The notes under the pieces: generated by a model
Told to the model about the DNA's origin: nothing
The model's input: only the letters and a program-made list of their open reading frames with translations
The model's database searches: none
Shown here: positions 1-5,647 of the stretch, piece by piece
Layout: every line of letters begins with the position of its first letter
Position numbering within the stretch: the first letter of the stretch is position 1
Made by a program: the position numbers and the translations under genes
Assembly (NCBI GenBank): GCA_038320185.1
Contig: JBBQDZ010000063.1
Span: 1-11,733, forward strand
Reading direction: 5' to 3'
Source of the DNA: JBBQDZ01 sp038320185
Lineage (GTDB): Bacteria > Actinomycetota > Thermoleophilia > Gaiellales > Gaiellaceae
Length of the DNA stretch: 11,733 bases

Positions 1-1
1 A

Positions 2-1153
2 GTGGTCAAGGGTGGGCTCATCCTCGATCTCGGAGTACGCGGCTTCCTGCCCGCCTCGCTCGTCGACATCCGCCGCGTCCAGGACCTCGACGAGTTCCTC
101 GGCCGCGAGCTGCGCTGCAAGGTGATCGAGCTCAACCGATCACGCAACAACGTCGTCCTCTCGCGCCGCGCTGTCCTCGAGGACGAGCGCAAGGAGCAGC
201 GGCAGGCGATCCTCGACCGCCTCGCGCCGGGCGACGTTGTCGAGGGTCAGATCTCCAATATCGTCGACTTCGGGGCGTTCGTCGACCTGCAGGGGATGGA
301 CGGCCTGATCCACATCTCCGAGCTCTCCTGGAGTCACGTCAACCATCCCTCCGAGGTGCTCGAGATCGGCCAGACCGTGAAGGTGAAGGTGCTCGACATC
401 GACCGCGACCGGCAGCGGATCTCGCTCGGCCTGAAGCAGACGCAGATCGACCCGTGGCAACAGGTCGTCGACAGCTACGGCGATGGAGACGTCGTCGAGG
501 GACGCGTGACGAAGGTCGTCACCTTCGGGGCCTTCATCGAGATCCTGCCCGGCGTCGAGGGGCTCGTGCACATCTCCGAGCTCGCGCAGCACCACGTCGA
601 GAACCCGCGTGAGGTGGTCGCGCAGGGCGATGTCGTCAACGTCAAGATCATCGAGGTCGACGCAGAGCGCCGGCGCCTGTCGCTGTCGCTGAAGCGCGTG
701 GAGGACGGAAGCGAGCCGCGGCCTCGTGCGGACGGCGCCGCGTCGCTCCACAGCGCCCCCCGGCTCGAGCTCTCCGAGGAGATCTTCGGCGACCATGAGG
801 AGTTCTCAGCAGAGGCCACAGAGCCCGAGCCGGAGGCAGAGGCCGCCGAGCCCGAGCCCGAGGCCGACCAGCCCGAGGCTGTGGGGTCGGAGCTCGAGCC
901 CGCTCTCGCACGCGAGCCCGACGAGACGGAATCGCTGCCGGAAGAGACGGAATCGCCGCCTGACAATGCCGCCGACGAGGGTCTCGCGGGCGATGGGGAG
1001 CCGGATCCGACAGGTGACGCTGCGGCCGAGGCCGAGCTGGCAGATGAGGAGCCGGCGCCGACAAGTGACGCGGCGGCCGAGGCGGAGCTCGCGAACGAGT
1101 CCCCGGCGGAGCCTCCGGAGCCCGGCGACGGGCCTTCCGAGGCAGCGGTCTAG
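2..1153 (+). CDS. rpsA: 30S ribosomal protein S1, 5'-truncated by the window edge
   Basis: S1 binds mRNA on the small ribosomal subunit and helps initiation. The visible 383 residues begin inside one S1 (OB-fold) domain (residues 1-56, GGLILDLGVRGFLPASL). Two complete S1 domains follow: residues 76-145 (VVEGQISNIVDFGAFVDL, GLIHISELS) and 162-231 (VVEGRVTKVVTFGAFIEI, GLVHISEL). The GTG at position 2 is an internal valine codon, because the first domain lacks its beginning; the true start lies upstream of the window. From about residue 233 the protein becomes a long acidic, low-complexity tail rich in Glu, Pro and Ala, including two copies of a 17-residue unit (residues 337-353 and 354-370). 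Actinobacterial S1 proteins usually have four S1 domains and a variable acidic tail, so this form is expected, though the tail is long. Next gene: coaE, 36 bases downstream, as in Mycobacterium. Confidence 0.96.
   Translation: MVKGGLILDLGVRGFLPASLVDIRRVQDLDEFLGRELRCKVIELNRSRNNVVLSRRAVLEDERKEQRQAILDRLAPGDVVEGQISNIVDFGAFVDLQGMDGLIHISELSWSHVNHPSEVLEIGQTVKVKVLDIDRDRQRISLGLKQTQIDPWQQVVDSYGDGDVVEGRVTKVVTFGAFIEILPGVEGLVHISELAQHHVENPREVVAQGDVVNVKIIEVDAERRRLSLSLKRVEDGSEPRPRADGAASLHSAPRLELSEEIFGDHEEFSAEATEPEPEAEAAEPEPEADQPEAVGSELEPALAREPDETESLPEETESPPDNAADEGLAGDGEPDPTGDAAAEAELADEEPAPTSDAAAEAELANESPAEPPEPGDGPSEAAV
1010..1111 (+). repeat. 51-bp tandem repeat in the rpsA tail
   Basis: Two adjacent in-frame 51-base units (1010-1060 and 1061-1111) encode 17-residue repeats sharing the core DAAAEAELA. 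The DNA copies differ mainly at third codon positions (gct/gcg, gcc/gcg, ctg/ctc). This suggests an older duplication kept for its acidic composition rather than a recent slippage event. A smaller related repeat, ESLPEETESPPD, lies just upstream at about residues 310-321. Confidence 0.85.
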
Positions 1154-1164
1154 GCCCTTAGACC
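1147..1164 (+). terminator. weak hairpin across the rpsA stop codon
   Basis: GGTCTA (1147-1152) and TAGACC (1159-1164) form a 6-bp stem, with a possible G-T wobble inside and a short loop. It spans the rpsA TAG. No T-rich run follows, so it is a weak terminator at best. It may instead be an attenuating or mRNA-end structure between rpsA and coaE. Confidence 0.3.
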
Positions 1165-1189
1165 TCAGGCCGCCAGTAGTCGCCGGACA

Positions 1190-1780
1190 GTGCGCCCGCT
1201 CGCCCTTGCGATCACGGGCGGCATCGGTGCCGGAAAGAGTGCAGCCCTCGCCGCCTTTGCCCGCCAAGGCGTGCCGACGGCTTCGAGCGATGAGATCGTC
1301 CATCGCCTCCTGGCTTCGGACGAGGAGGTCGCCCGGGCGATCCGCGAGCGTTACGGAAAAGGGATCCTCCTCCCCGGGGGAGGGGTCGATCGCAGGGGGC
1401 TCGGGCAGGTCGTTTTTGCCGACCCGGACGAGCTTCGGTGGCTCGAGGCGCTCCTGCACCCTCGCGTCCGGTGCGAGTACGCCGCTTGGCGAGAGAGCCT
1501 CGCGCGGCTGCCTACGCCGCCGGCCGTGTGCGTCGTGGAGGTCCCCTTGCTCTACGAGACGGGCGCCGAGACAGGGTTCGACGGCGTCGTCGCGATCACG
1601 GCACCGCCGGAGGTGTGTGCGGCAAGGGCGTGTGTACCACCCGACGATCGTGCTAAGCGTTTGCTTCCCGACGAGGAGAAGGTCCGACGAGCGAACTACG
1701 CGTACGTGAACGACGGCACTCTGGACGAGCTCGACCGGTTCGTTCGCAGCGTGCTCGCCGAACTCGCAGAGCGCGGCTGA
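1190..1780 (+). CDS. coaE: dephospho-CoA kinase
   Basis: This enzyme phosphorylates the 3'-hydroxyl of the ribose in dephospho-CoA with ATP, the last step of cytoplasmic coenzyme A synthesis. The 196-residue length is normal for the family. Visible motifs are the P-loop GGIGAGKS (residues 10-17), the acidic SSDEIVH segment (32-38), VDRRGL (66-71), LLHPRV (88-93), the core PLLYE (119-123), and the end motif ANYAYVNDGTLDEL (168-181), equivalent to the usual AD-hydrophobic-x-N-x-G. The lid between PLLYE and this end motif is shorter than in E. coli CoaE and lacks the usual R-x-x-x-Q helix; RLLPDEEKVRR (157-167) takes its place. The GTG start is placed three codons before the first beta strand. 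It has no clear Shine-Dalgarno sequence and lies 36 bases after rpsA, so co-transcription is likely. The stop overlaps the probable start of the next gene. Confidence 0.95.
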   Translation: MRPLALAITGGIGAGKSAALAAFARQGVPTASSDEIVHRLLASDEEVARAIRERYGKGILLPGGGVDRRGLGQVVFADPDELRWLEALLHPRVRCEYAAWRESLARLPTPPAVCVVEVPLLYETGAETGFDGVVAITAPPEVCAARACVPPDDRAKRLLPDEEKVRRANYAYVNDGTLDELDRFVRSVLAELAERG

Positions 1781-1836
1781 CCCGGCTCGCGCTCGTCGTC
1801 GCGGCACTCGGCCTAGCGGCCGGCGCCTTCGCCTAC
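1777..1836 (+). other. probable N-terminal membrane anchor of the transglycosylase, CTG start
   Basis: In the same frame as the transglycosylase, codons 1777-1836 read L/M-TRLALVVAALGLAAGAFAY: one or two basic residues followed by about 16 hydrophobic or small residues, a classic signal-anchor pattern. No ATG, GTG or TTG occurs in this frame between the stop at 1654 and 1837. The CTG at 1777 overlaps the coaE stop as CTGA, mimicking the common ATGA coupling. An SLT enzyme works outside the membrane, so a protein starting at 1837 would lack an export signal. The extended product would have 185 residues. CTG initiation is inferred. Confidence 0.6.
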
Positions 1837-2334
1837 GTGTACCGGAGCGGACCAGCGTGGTATGCCCATGCTCGCTATCCGCTGCGCTACGACGCGATCG
1901 TGCGGGCACACGCCCGCAACTACCGCCTCGATCCGGCGCTGCTCGCGGCAGTCATCTACCAGGAAAGCAGGTTCCGTCCCGACGCTCGGTCGGTTTCGGG
2001 TGCGATCGGGCTCATGCAGCTGCTCCCCGACACCGCGCGCGGGATCGCGATCCGCACCGGGGGTACCGCGTTTCGCACAGCCGATCTCTATGTCCCGGAG
2101 CTCAACGTCCGCTACGGCTCTTGGTACTTACGCCATCTGCTCGATCGCTACGACGACGAGCCGACTGCGCTCGCGGCCTACAACGCGGGACAGGACAACG
2201 TCGATCGCTGGCGTCGCGAGGGCGTCGGCATCCAGTTCGCGGAAACCCGCGCGTACGTGGAGCGCGTCGAGAAGCTGAAGGTGGTCTATCGCCGGACGTA
2301 CGCGCGGCGGTTGGGGTTGTCCCCCTTTACCTGA
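1837..2334 (+). CDS. lytic transglycosylase (SLT domain), probably membrane-anchored
   Basis: Enzymes of this family cleave the glycan strands of peptidoglycan between MurNAc and GlcNAc, leaving 1,6-anhydro ends, outside the membrane. The SLT fold is clear. The catalytic glutamate is E43 in AVIYQESRF. It is followed by GAIGLMQLLPDTA (residues 56-68), the helix LYVPELNVRYGSWYL (about 84-98) and the closing AAYNAGQDNVDRW motif (about 111-123). The first ordinary start codon is the GTG at 1837, used here. However, the open frame continues upstream with no ATG, GTG or TTG, and codes for a hydrophobic stretch ideal for a signal anchor, so the real start is probably the CTG at 1777 (see the separate entry). 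The tail is basic (YRRTYARRL). The gene follows coaE directly and is probably translationally coupled to it. Function is secure at the family level; the exact cell-wall role is unknown. Confidence 0.9.
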   Translation: MYRSGPAWYAHARYPLRYDAIVRAHARNYRLDPALLAAVIYQESRFRPDARSVSGAIGLMQLLPDTARGIAIRTGGTAFRTADLYVPELNVRYGSWYLRHLLDRYDDEPTALAAYNAGQDNVDRWRREGVGIQFAETRAYVERVEKLKVVYRRTYARRLGLSPFT

Positions 2335-2364
2335 GCGCTGAAGCGTCTGACGGCATCGAGACAC

Positions 2365-2400
2365 TTGACAGATGCCGTAGTGATGTCATAATGACATCAC
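2365..2400 (+). promoter_or_regulatory. promoter of the HicB-like/DUF4097 operon
   Basis: A perfect -35 box TTGACA (2365-2370) is followed, after 16 bases, by CATAAT (2387-2392), five of six matches to the -10 consensus. The ATG at 2402 begins 9 bases after the -10 box and no Shine-Dalgarno sequence precedes it, so the transcript should be leaderless or have a leader of only 1-3 bases. This is the only near-consensus -35 box seen in the window. The -10 box lies inside the palindromic operator. Confidence 0.75.
2380..2400. promoter_or_regulatory. perfect palindromic operator over the -10 box
   Basis: GTGATGTCAT (2380-2389) and ATGACATCAC (2391-2400) are exact reverse complements separated by one base, giving a 21-base dyad that ends one base before the ATG of the ribbon-helix-helix gene. 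It covers the whole -10 box. Ribbon-helix-helix proteins typically bind such short AT-containing palindromes and repress their own promoters. Autoregulation by the 2402-2851 protein is inferred from this placement. Confidence 0.75.
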
Positions 2401-2401
2401 A

Positions 2402-2851
2402 ATGAAGCTGAGCCCGTACGTCGATGCGCTCCAGTCGGACCTCGAGGCGATCGCCGCCGTCGGCGACGACGCCGTCGGGGCCGCCGCCCGTCGGCTTGCC
2501 GGCGCGATTCGCGCGTCTGCCGGCCTGCGTCTGCTCGACGTCCTCTCGGAGGCTGCACTCGAGCTGACCGCGCAGCTGCCGGCCGGCCACGTCGAGGTAC
2601 GCCTCGCAGGCCAGGACCCGAGCCTCGTTTACGTCGAGACCGTGCAGGAGGAGCCGCCACCCGCGGGCGACGATCTCTCGGCGCGGATCACGCTGCGCCT
2701 CCCCGAGGTGCTGAAGACGGGGGTCGAGCAGGCGTCCGCCCGGGAGGGCGTCTCGCTGAACACCTGGATCGTCCGCGCCCTCAGCCGAGCACTCTCGGCT
2801 CCCGCGGCACGGCGATCGCGCAACCGGCTGACGGGCTTCGGCCAGAGCTGA
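2402..2851 (+). CDS. HicB-family ribbon-helix-helix regulator, orphan
   Basis: A 149-residue protein in two parts. Residues 1-80 are mostly helical (DALQSDLEAIAAVGDD..., AAARRLAGAIRASAGLRLLDVLSEAALEL), followed by a short strand region (HVEVRLAG, LVYVET) and a proline-rich linker (QEEPPPAGDD). Residues 93-132 form a ribbon-helix-helix DNA-binding domain: strand SARITLRLP, helix PEVLKTGVEQASAREG, turn, then helix SLNTWIVRALSRAL. This matches the C-terminal domain of HicB-like and Arc-type proteins, in which the strand pair reads DNA. The tail is basic (ARRSRNRL). No HicA toxin is adjacent, so a toxin-antitoxin role is not supported. In Actinomycetota such genes often sit before a DUF4097 gene, as here. 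The most likely role is as a repressor of its own operon through the palindrome at 2380-2400. The N-terminal half is not assigned to a named domain. Confidence 0.85.
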   Translation: MKLSPYVDALQSDLEAIAAVGDDAVGAAARRLAGAIRASAGLRLLDVLSEAALELTAQLPAGHVEVRLAGQDPSLVYVETVQEEPPPAGDDLSARITLRLPEVLKTGVEQASAREGVSLNTWIVRALSRALSAPAARRSRNRLTGFGQS

Positions 2852-2863
2852 GAGGAGACGAGC

Positions 2864-2947
2864 ATGACCTTCTACCCGATGCCGTTCGGCCACGCCGAGA
2901 TCCGGATCGACACACGGCCGCCGAGGCCGCGCCGGAGGGGGCGATGA
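2864..2947 (+). CDS. possible 27-residue micro-ORF
   Basis: ATG at 2864 opens 27 codons ending in TGA at 2945-2947. A strong Shine-Dalgarno sequence, GAGGAG (2852-2857), lies 6 bases before the ATG, better than that of most genes here. The TGA overlaps the ATG of the DUF4097 gene (ATGA at 2944-2947), a typical sign of translational coupling. The peptide begins MTFYPMPFGHAEIRI and ends in a very basic, proline-containing stretch (RPPRPRRRGR). No family is recognised. It may encode a real small protein, a nucleic-acid-binding tail peptide, or simply a leader that delivers ribosomes to the next gene. Coding is supported by the ribosome binding site and overlap only. Confidence 0.5.
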   Translation: MTFYPMPFGHAEIRIDTRPPRPRRRGR

Positions 2948-3738
2948 GGACCGAGACCTTCAACGTGGAGCAGCCCGTGCGGGCGGTGGTGCGCGTGCCG
3001 GCGGGCCGTGTCGAGATCGAGGCGAGCCCGAGGCAGACGGTCGAGGTGAGTCTCGAGGCGACCAGGGGAGGCGACGAGCTCGAGCAGCAGGCGGCCATCG
3101 AGCTGCGGGGCAGTGCAGCGCGGCCGGAGCTCGTCGTCGAGACACCGAAGCGCCGCTTCGGCCTCAACCGCGAGGAGTACCGCGTGACGATCCTCCTCCC
3201 CGAGGACTCCGCACTCGACGCGAGCCTCGCGTCGGCCGATCTCCGCGCCCGCGGACGCCTCTCGGAGGTCGACCTCGACAACGCTTCCGGTGACGTCGAG
3301 CTAGGGGAGGTGACCGGCGAGCTCAAGGCGAAGAGTGCGAGCGGCGACCTGAAGGTCGAGCGCGTGGGAGACGGGGCGAGCGTCCACTCGGCCTCGGGCG
3401 ACATCGAGGTGGCGCACCTTGGCGGCGAGGGCACGTTCCGGTCTGCCTCCGGCGATGTGGTCGTGCGGCAGGCGGAGGCGGGCCTCGGCATCCAGACGGC
3501 TTCGGGCGATCAGACGATCGGCTCGGCCGCCGCCGGCGAGGTGGTGCTGCGCTCGGCCTCGGGCGATCTGCACGTGGGCATCAAACGCGGCTCGCGCGTG
3601 CACGTCGATGCTCGCACCGCCTCGGGGGAGCTCGGTTCGGAGCTCGGCCTGGGGGAGGAGGCTCCGGCCGGCGAGGGGCCGATGGTTGAGCTCAGCGCCG
3701 TCACCGCGAGCGGCGACGTCCGCATCGTCCGCGCCTGA
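2944..3738 (+). CDS. DUF4097 family beta-strand repeat protein
   Basis: A 264-residue protein with the DUF4097 pattern. The N-terminal part (residues 1-90) contains strand pairs (FNVEQPVRAVVRVPAGRVEI, EEYRVTILLPEDSAL). A ladder of repeats centred on [S/T/N]ASGD follows, at residues 114, 132, 150, 168, 186, 205, 226 (ASGE) and 255. The 18-residue period over the first five is what a one-turn-per-repeat beta-solenoid needs. No signal peptide or membrane segment is visible, so it is predicted to be cytoplasmic, although members are sometimes annotated as putative adhesins. The biochemical function of the family is unknown. The start follows a GGAGGGGG stretch and overlaps the stop of the preceding micro-ORF. 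It is the last gene of the operon controlled by the HicB-like regulator and ends 5 bases before a convergent gene. Confidence 0.9.
   Translation: MRTETFNVEQPVRAVVRVPAGRVEIEASPRQTVEVSLEATRGGDELEQQAAIELRGSAARPELVVETPKRRFGLNREEYRVTILLPEDSALDASLASADLRARGRLSEVDLDNASGDVELGEVTGELKAKSASGDLKVERVGDGASVHSASGDIEVAHLGGEGTFRSASGDVVVRQAEAGLGIQTASGDQTIGSAAAGEVVLRSASGDLHVGIKRGSRVHVDARTASGELGSELGLGEEAPAGEGPMVELSAVTASGDVRIVRA
3280..3630 (+). repeat. coding repeats for the ASGD beta-solenoid
   Basis: Seven imperfect in-frame units, each starting with codons for [N/S/T]ASG[D/E], recur every 54 bases for the first five and then at 57 and 63 bases. The shared DNA core resembles gcctcgggcgat with third-position changes. 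The repeats diverge strongly between ASGD boxes, so this is an old protein repeat rather than a DNA-level repeat. Confidence 0.8.
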
Positions 3739-3743
3739 ACGGA

Positions 3744-5624
3744 CTACGGCGCGGAGAGGCGCGCCCACAGGTTGTCCAGCATGTGCCGCATCGGCCAGTA
3801 GGCGACCGAGCCGCCGAAGTCGAGGGCGCCCGCCGCGAAGACCTTCGCGCCGGCTGAGGTCTCGTAGTAGGTCATCTGAGCCGTCAGGCCAGGCCCGAAG
3901 AGGTCAGGGATCTCCGCGAGCACCTGCGTCCCGGGCGGCGAGTCCGGAGTCGTCGCGTCGATCTCGATCCCGTAGCCGCCGACGAAATCGCCGAAGGTTC
4001 CGCCGGGCTCGAGGCCGGTCCCGTCCCAGAGCCACGAGGCCGAGGCAGGGTCGCGGACGACGAACACCCCCTGACGGTGACCCTCGTCGTTTCCGCGGTA
4101 CTGCACGCCGATCAGGCGTGCCTCCGGCCGGCCGAGGCGGCGCCATTGCCCGTCGCGCCGCAGGATGCCGTCGGTGTCCGTCACCCGCCAGAAGAAGTTG
4201 TTCGCCGCCAGGAAGGCAAGGTTGCCGCCGAGGTCGCGGTAGCGCTCGACGATGTCGTAGAGGTGCTGCGTCACGTACTCGGTGTGGCCCGGGAAGACGA
4301 TCAGGTCGTAGGCGCGAGCCAGATCCTCTCCACTCGGAACGGCCTCCAGGTCGGAGTCGGCGAGGAAGTCGACCTGCTTCCCGGTCCGGGAGAGCCAGTG
4401 CAGGAAGCCGAGGTCGTAACGTCGGAAGAACGGCGGTACGCCTCGCCGGAGGAAGGGCCGCCCGAGGGCGACGCTCTGGTGCGGGGGTCCCACGTACCAG
4501 GTGTCGCCCCAACCGTCGCCGTTCGCGTCGTAGAAGTTGTAGGCCTGCCAGGTTCGCGAGGGCTCGACCACCGCGACTCGCGCGCTCGCTCCGAGCACCG
4601 GGGGCCGGACGACGAACGGCGCGTAGCCGACGCGCCCGTCCGGGGCGGTCAGCTGCGCGAAGTACAGGCCGCTCGGCCAGGGCCCGATGCCGATCCGCAC
4701 GGTGCCAGGGCCGTTGCGGTACACGTGCCACGACACGTTCCCTGCCGCGGAGACGGGCACGCCATTCAGCACGCTGTCGCTGCCCGTCTCCACGTGCTCG
4801 GGGCCTGCGTGGTAGATCTGGACCGTGAAGCTCGGCTCGTCGGTCGAGACCCGCAGCGTCGCGATCTCGCCAGGGGCGTAGCTCGCGCGGGGGAAGGAGG
4901 CGTCGAGGCCGAGGACGCGGACGACCGGTGCTCGTGGAAACCGGCCGACGTACGGCGTCCCCGGCCCGTACAGGTTGGCGTTGCCAGCCGTGTCCTTCAC
5001 CGTCAGATGCAGGAGATACGTCCGGGGGCCGAGCGCGCTCGCCGGCGACCAGGTGAGCGTCTGGGGGCCCGCTCGAAGGAAGCGCGTCTCGGTGAAGACC
5101 GGGGCGGCGACCCCGCTCGTCGTTCGTGCCGCCTCGAGCGTCACGGTCGCGGCTTCGGGCAGGGTGAAGTGGAGCTGCGCCGCGTCGCGCACGCCGTCTC
5201 CGTTCGGGCTGACGCTCGTGAGAAGGCTCGAGTCCCCCGCGAACGGCGTGTCCCCGTCATCGGCGGCGAGCCCGCCCAGGGTGGGGGCGACCGTATCGAT
5301 GCGGAGGGGTGAGCGTGCCAGGAGGTCCCGCCCCGACACCAGGCGCACGTCGTAGAAGCCATCGGGTACCGGCGCTCCGTCCAGACTGCCATCCCAGAAG
5401 AGCGAGACGAGCTGGCGTGGCGCGGGCGCCGAGATCCAGCCGAGGTGATTCCCTTTCGGCGTCGTCAGCTCGACGCCGAGCAGCTGGGTCCTACTCGCGG
5501 CGGCGCTGACTGCCAGCGCGCCGAGCGCCGGCGAGAAGGCCCTCGGGACGACTGCGAGCGAGGCCGCACGGGCAGCCGGCGCGGCCGCCAGGGCGAGGGC
5601 CAGAGCCGCGATCAGCCTTCGCAC
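3744..5624 (-). CDS. secreted protein with dimethylformamidase-like C-terminal domain
   Basis: With the GTG at 5624 as start, the product has 626 residues. Residues 1-21 (RRLIAALALALAAAPAARAA) are a clear signal peptide. Residues about 45-112 form a strand-rich region (LFWDGSLDGAPVPDGFYDVRL), and residues 137-215 a FlgD/Ig-like module with the acidic loop SPNGDGVRD and a LLHLTVKDTAGN end. From about 345 to 626 lies a domain resembling the C-terminal part of the N,N-dimethylformamidase large subunit, a ThuA/glutamine-amidotransferase-like fold: YNFYDANGDGWGDTWY, FLADSDLE, FPGHTEYVTQHL (444-455), GGNLAFLAANNFFWR. H447, E449 and Y450 align with the family's G-H-x-E-Y motif near the iron site. 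No small subunit is nearby and the protein is exported, so formamide hydrolysis is doubtful; the substrate is unknown. An alternative ATG at 5657 would overlap pabB and spoil the signal peptide start. Confidence 0.82.
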   Translation of the reverse strand: MRRLIAALALALAAAPAARAASLAVVPRAFSPALGALAVSAAASRTQLLGVELTTPKGNHLGWISAPAPRQLVSLFWDGSLDGAPVPDGFYDVRLVSGRDLLARSPLRIDTVAPTLGGLAADDGDTPFAGDSSLLTSVSPNGDGVRDAAQLHFTLPEAATVTLEAARTTSGVAAPVFTETRFLRAGPQTLTWSPASALGPRTYLLHLTVKDTAGNANLYGPGTPYVGRFPRAPVVRVLGLDASFPRASYAPGEIATLRVSTDEPSFTVQIYHAGPEHVETGSDSVLNGVPVSAAGNVSWHVYRNGPGTVRIGIGPWPSGLYFAQLTAPDGRVGYAPFVVRPPVLGASARVAVVEPSRTWQAYNFYDANGDGWGDTWYVGPPHQSVALGRPFLRRGVPPFFRRYDLGFLHWLSRTGKQVDFLADSDLEAVPSGEDLARAYDLIVFPGHTEYVTQHLYDIVERYRDLGGNLAFLAANNFFWRVTDTDGILRRDGQWRRLGRPEARLIGVQYRGNDEGHRQGVFVVRDPASASWLWDGTGLEPGGTFGDFVGGYGIEIDATTPDSPPGTQVLAEIPDLFGPGLTAQMTYYETSAGAKVFAAGALDFGGSVAYWPMRHMLDNLWARLSAP

Positions 5625-5647
5625 GAGGAAGACGTTAGCGTAGGGCC
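5625..5647. promoter_or_regulatory. 23-base divergent promoter region with two -10 boxes
   Basis: Only 23 bases separate the GTG start of the minus-strand secreted protein (5624) from the GTG start of pabB (5648). On the plus strand TAGCGT (5636-5641) lies 6 bases before the pabB GTG. On the minus strand TAACGT (5637-5632) lies 7 bases before the other GTG. Both fit the actinobacterial TANNNT -10 pattern at the distance expected for leaderless transcripts. They overlap by two bases, so the two promoters should exclude each other. No -35 match was seen on either side, and each would lie inside the opposite gene. Confidence 0.5.

Noticed and set aside
806..1909. A 367-codon open frame on the minus strand across rpsA, coaE and the transglycosylase
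   Set aside because: It crosses three recognised genes on the other strand and is arginine/leucine-rich shadow sequence.
2402..2851. HicAB toxin-antitoxin module
   Set aside because: No HicA-like small double-stranded-RNA-binding protein lies on either side; the neighbours are a transglycosylase and DUF4097.
4077..5312. A 411-codon open frame on the plus strand
   Set aside because: It is antisense to the secreted protein gene, has no promoter or ribosome binding site, and shows no recognisable domain.
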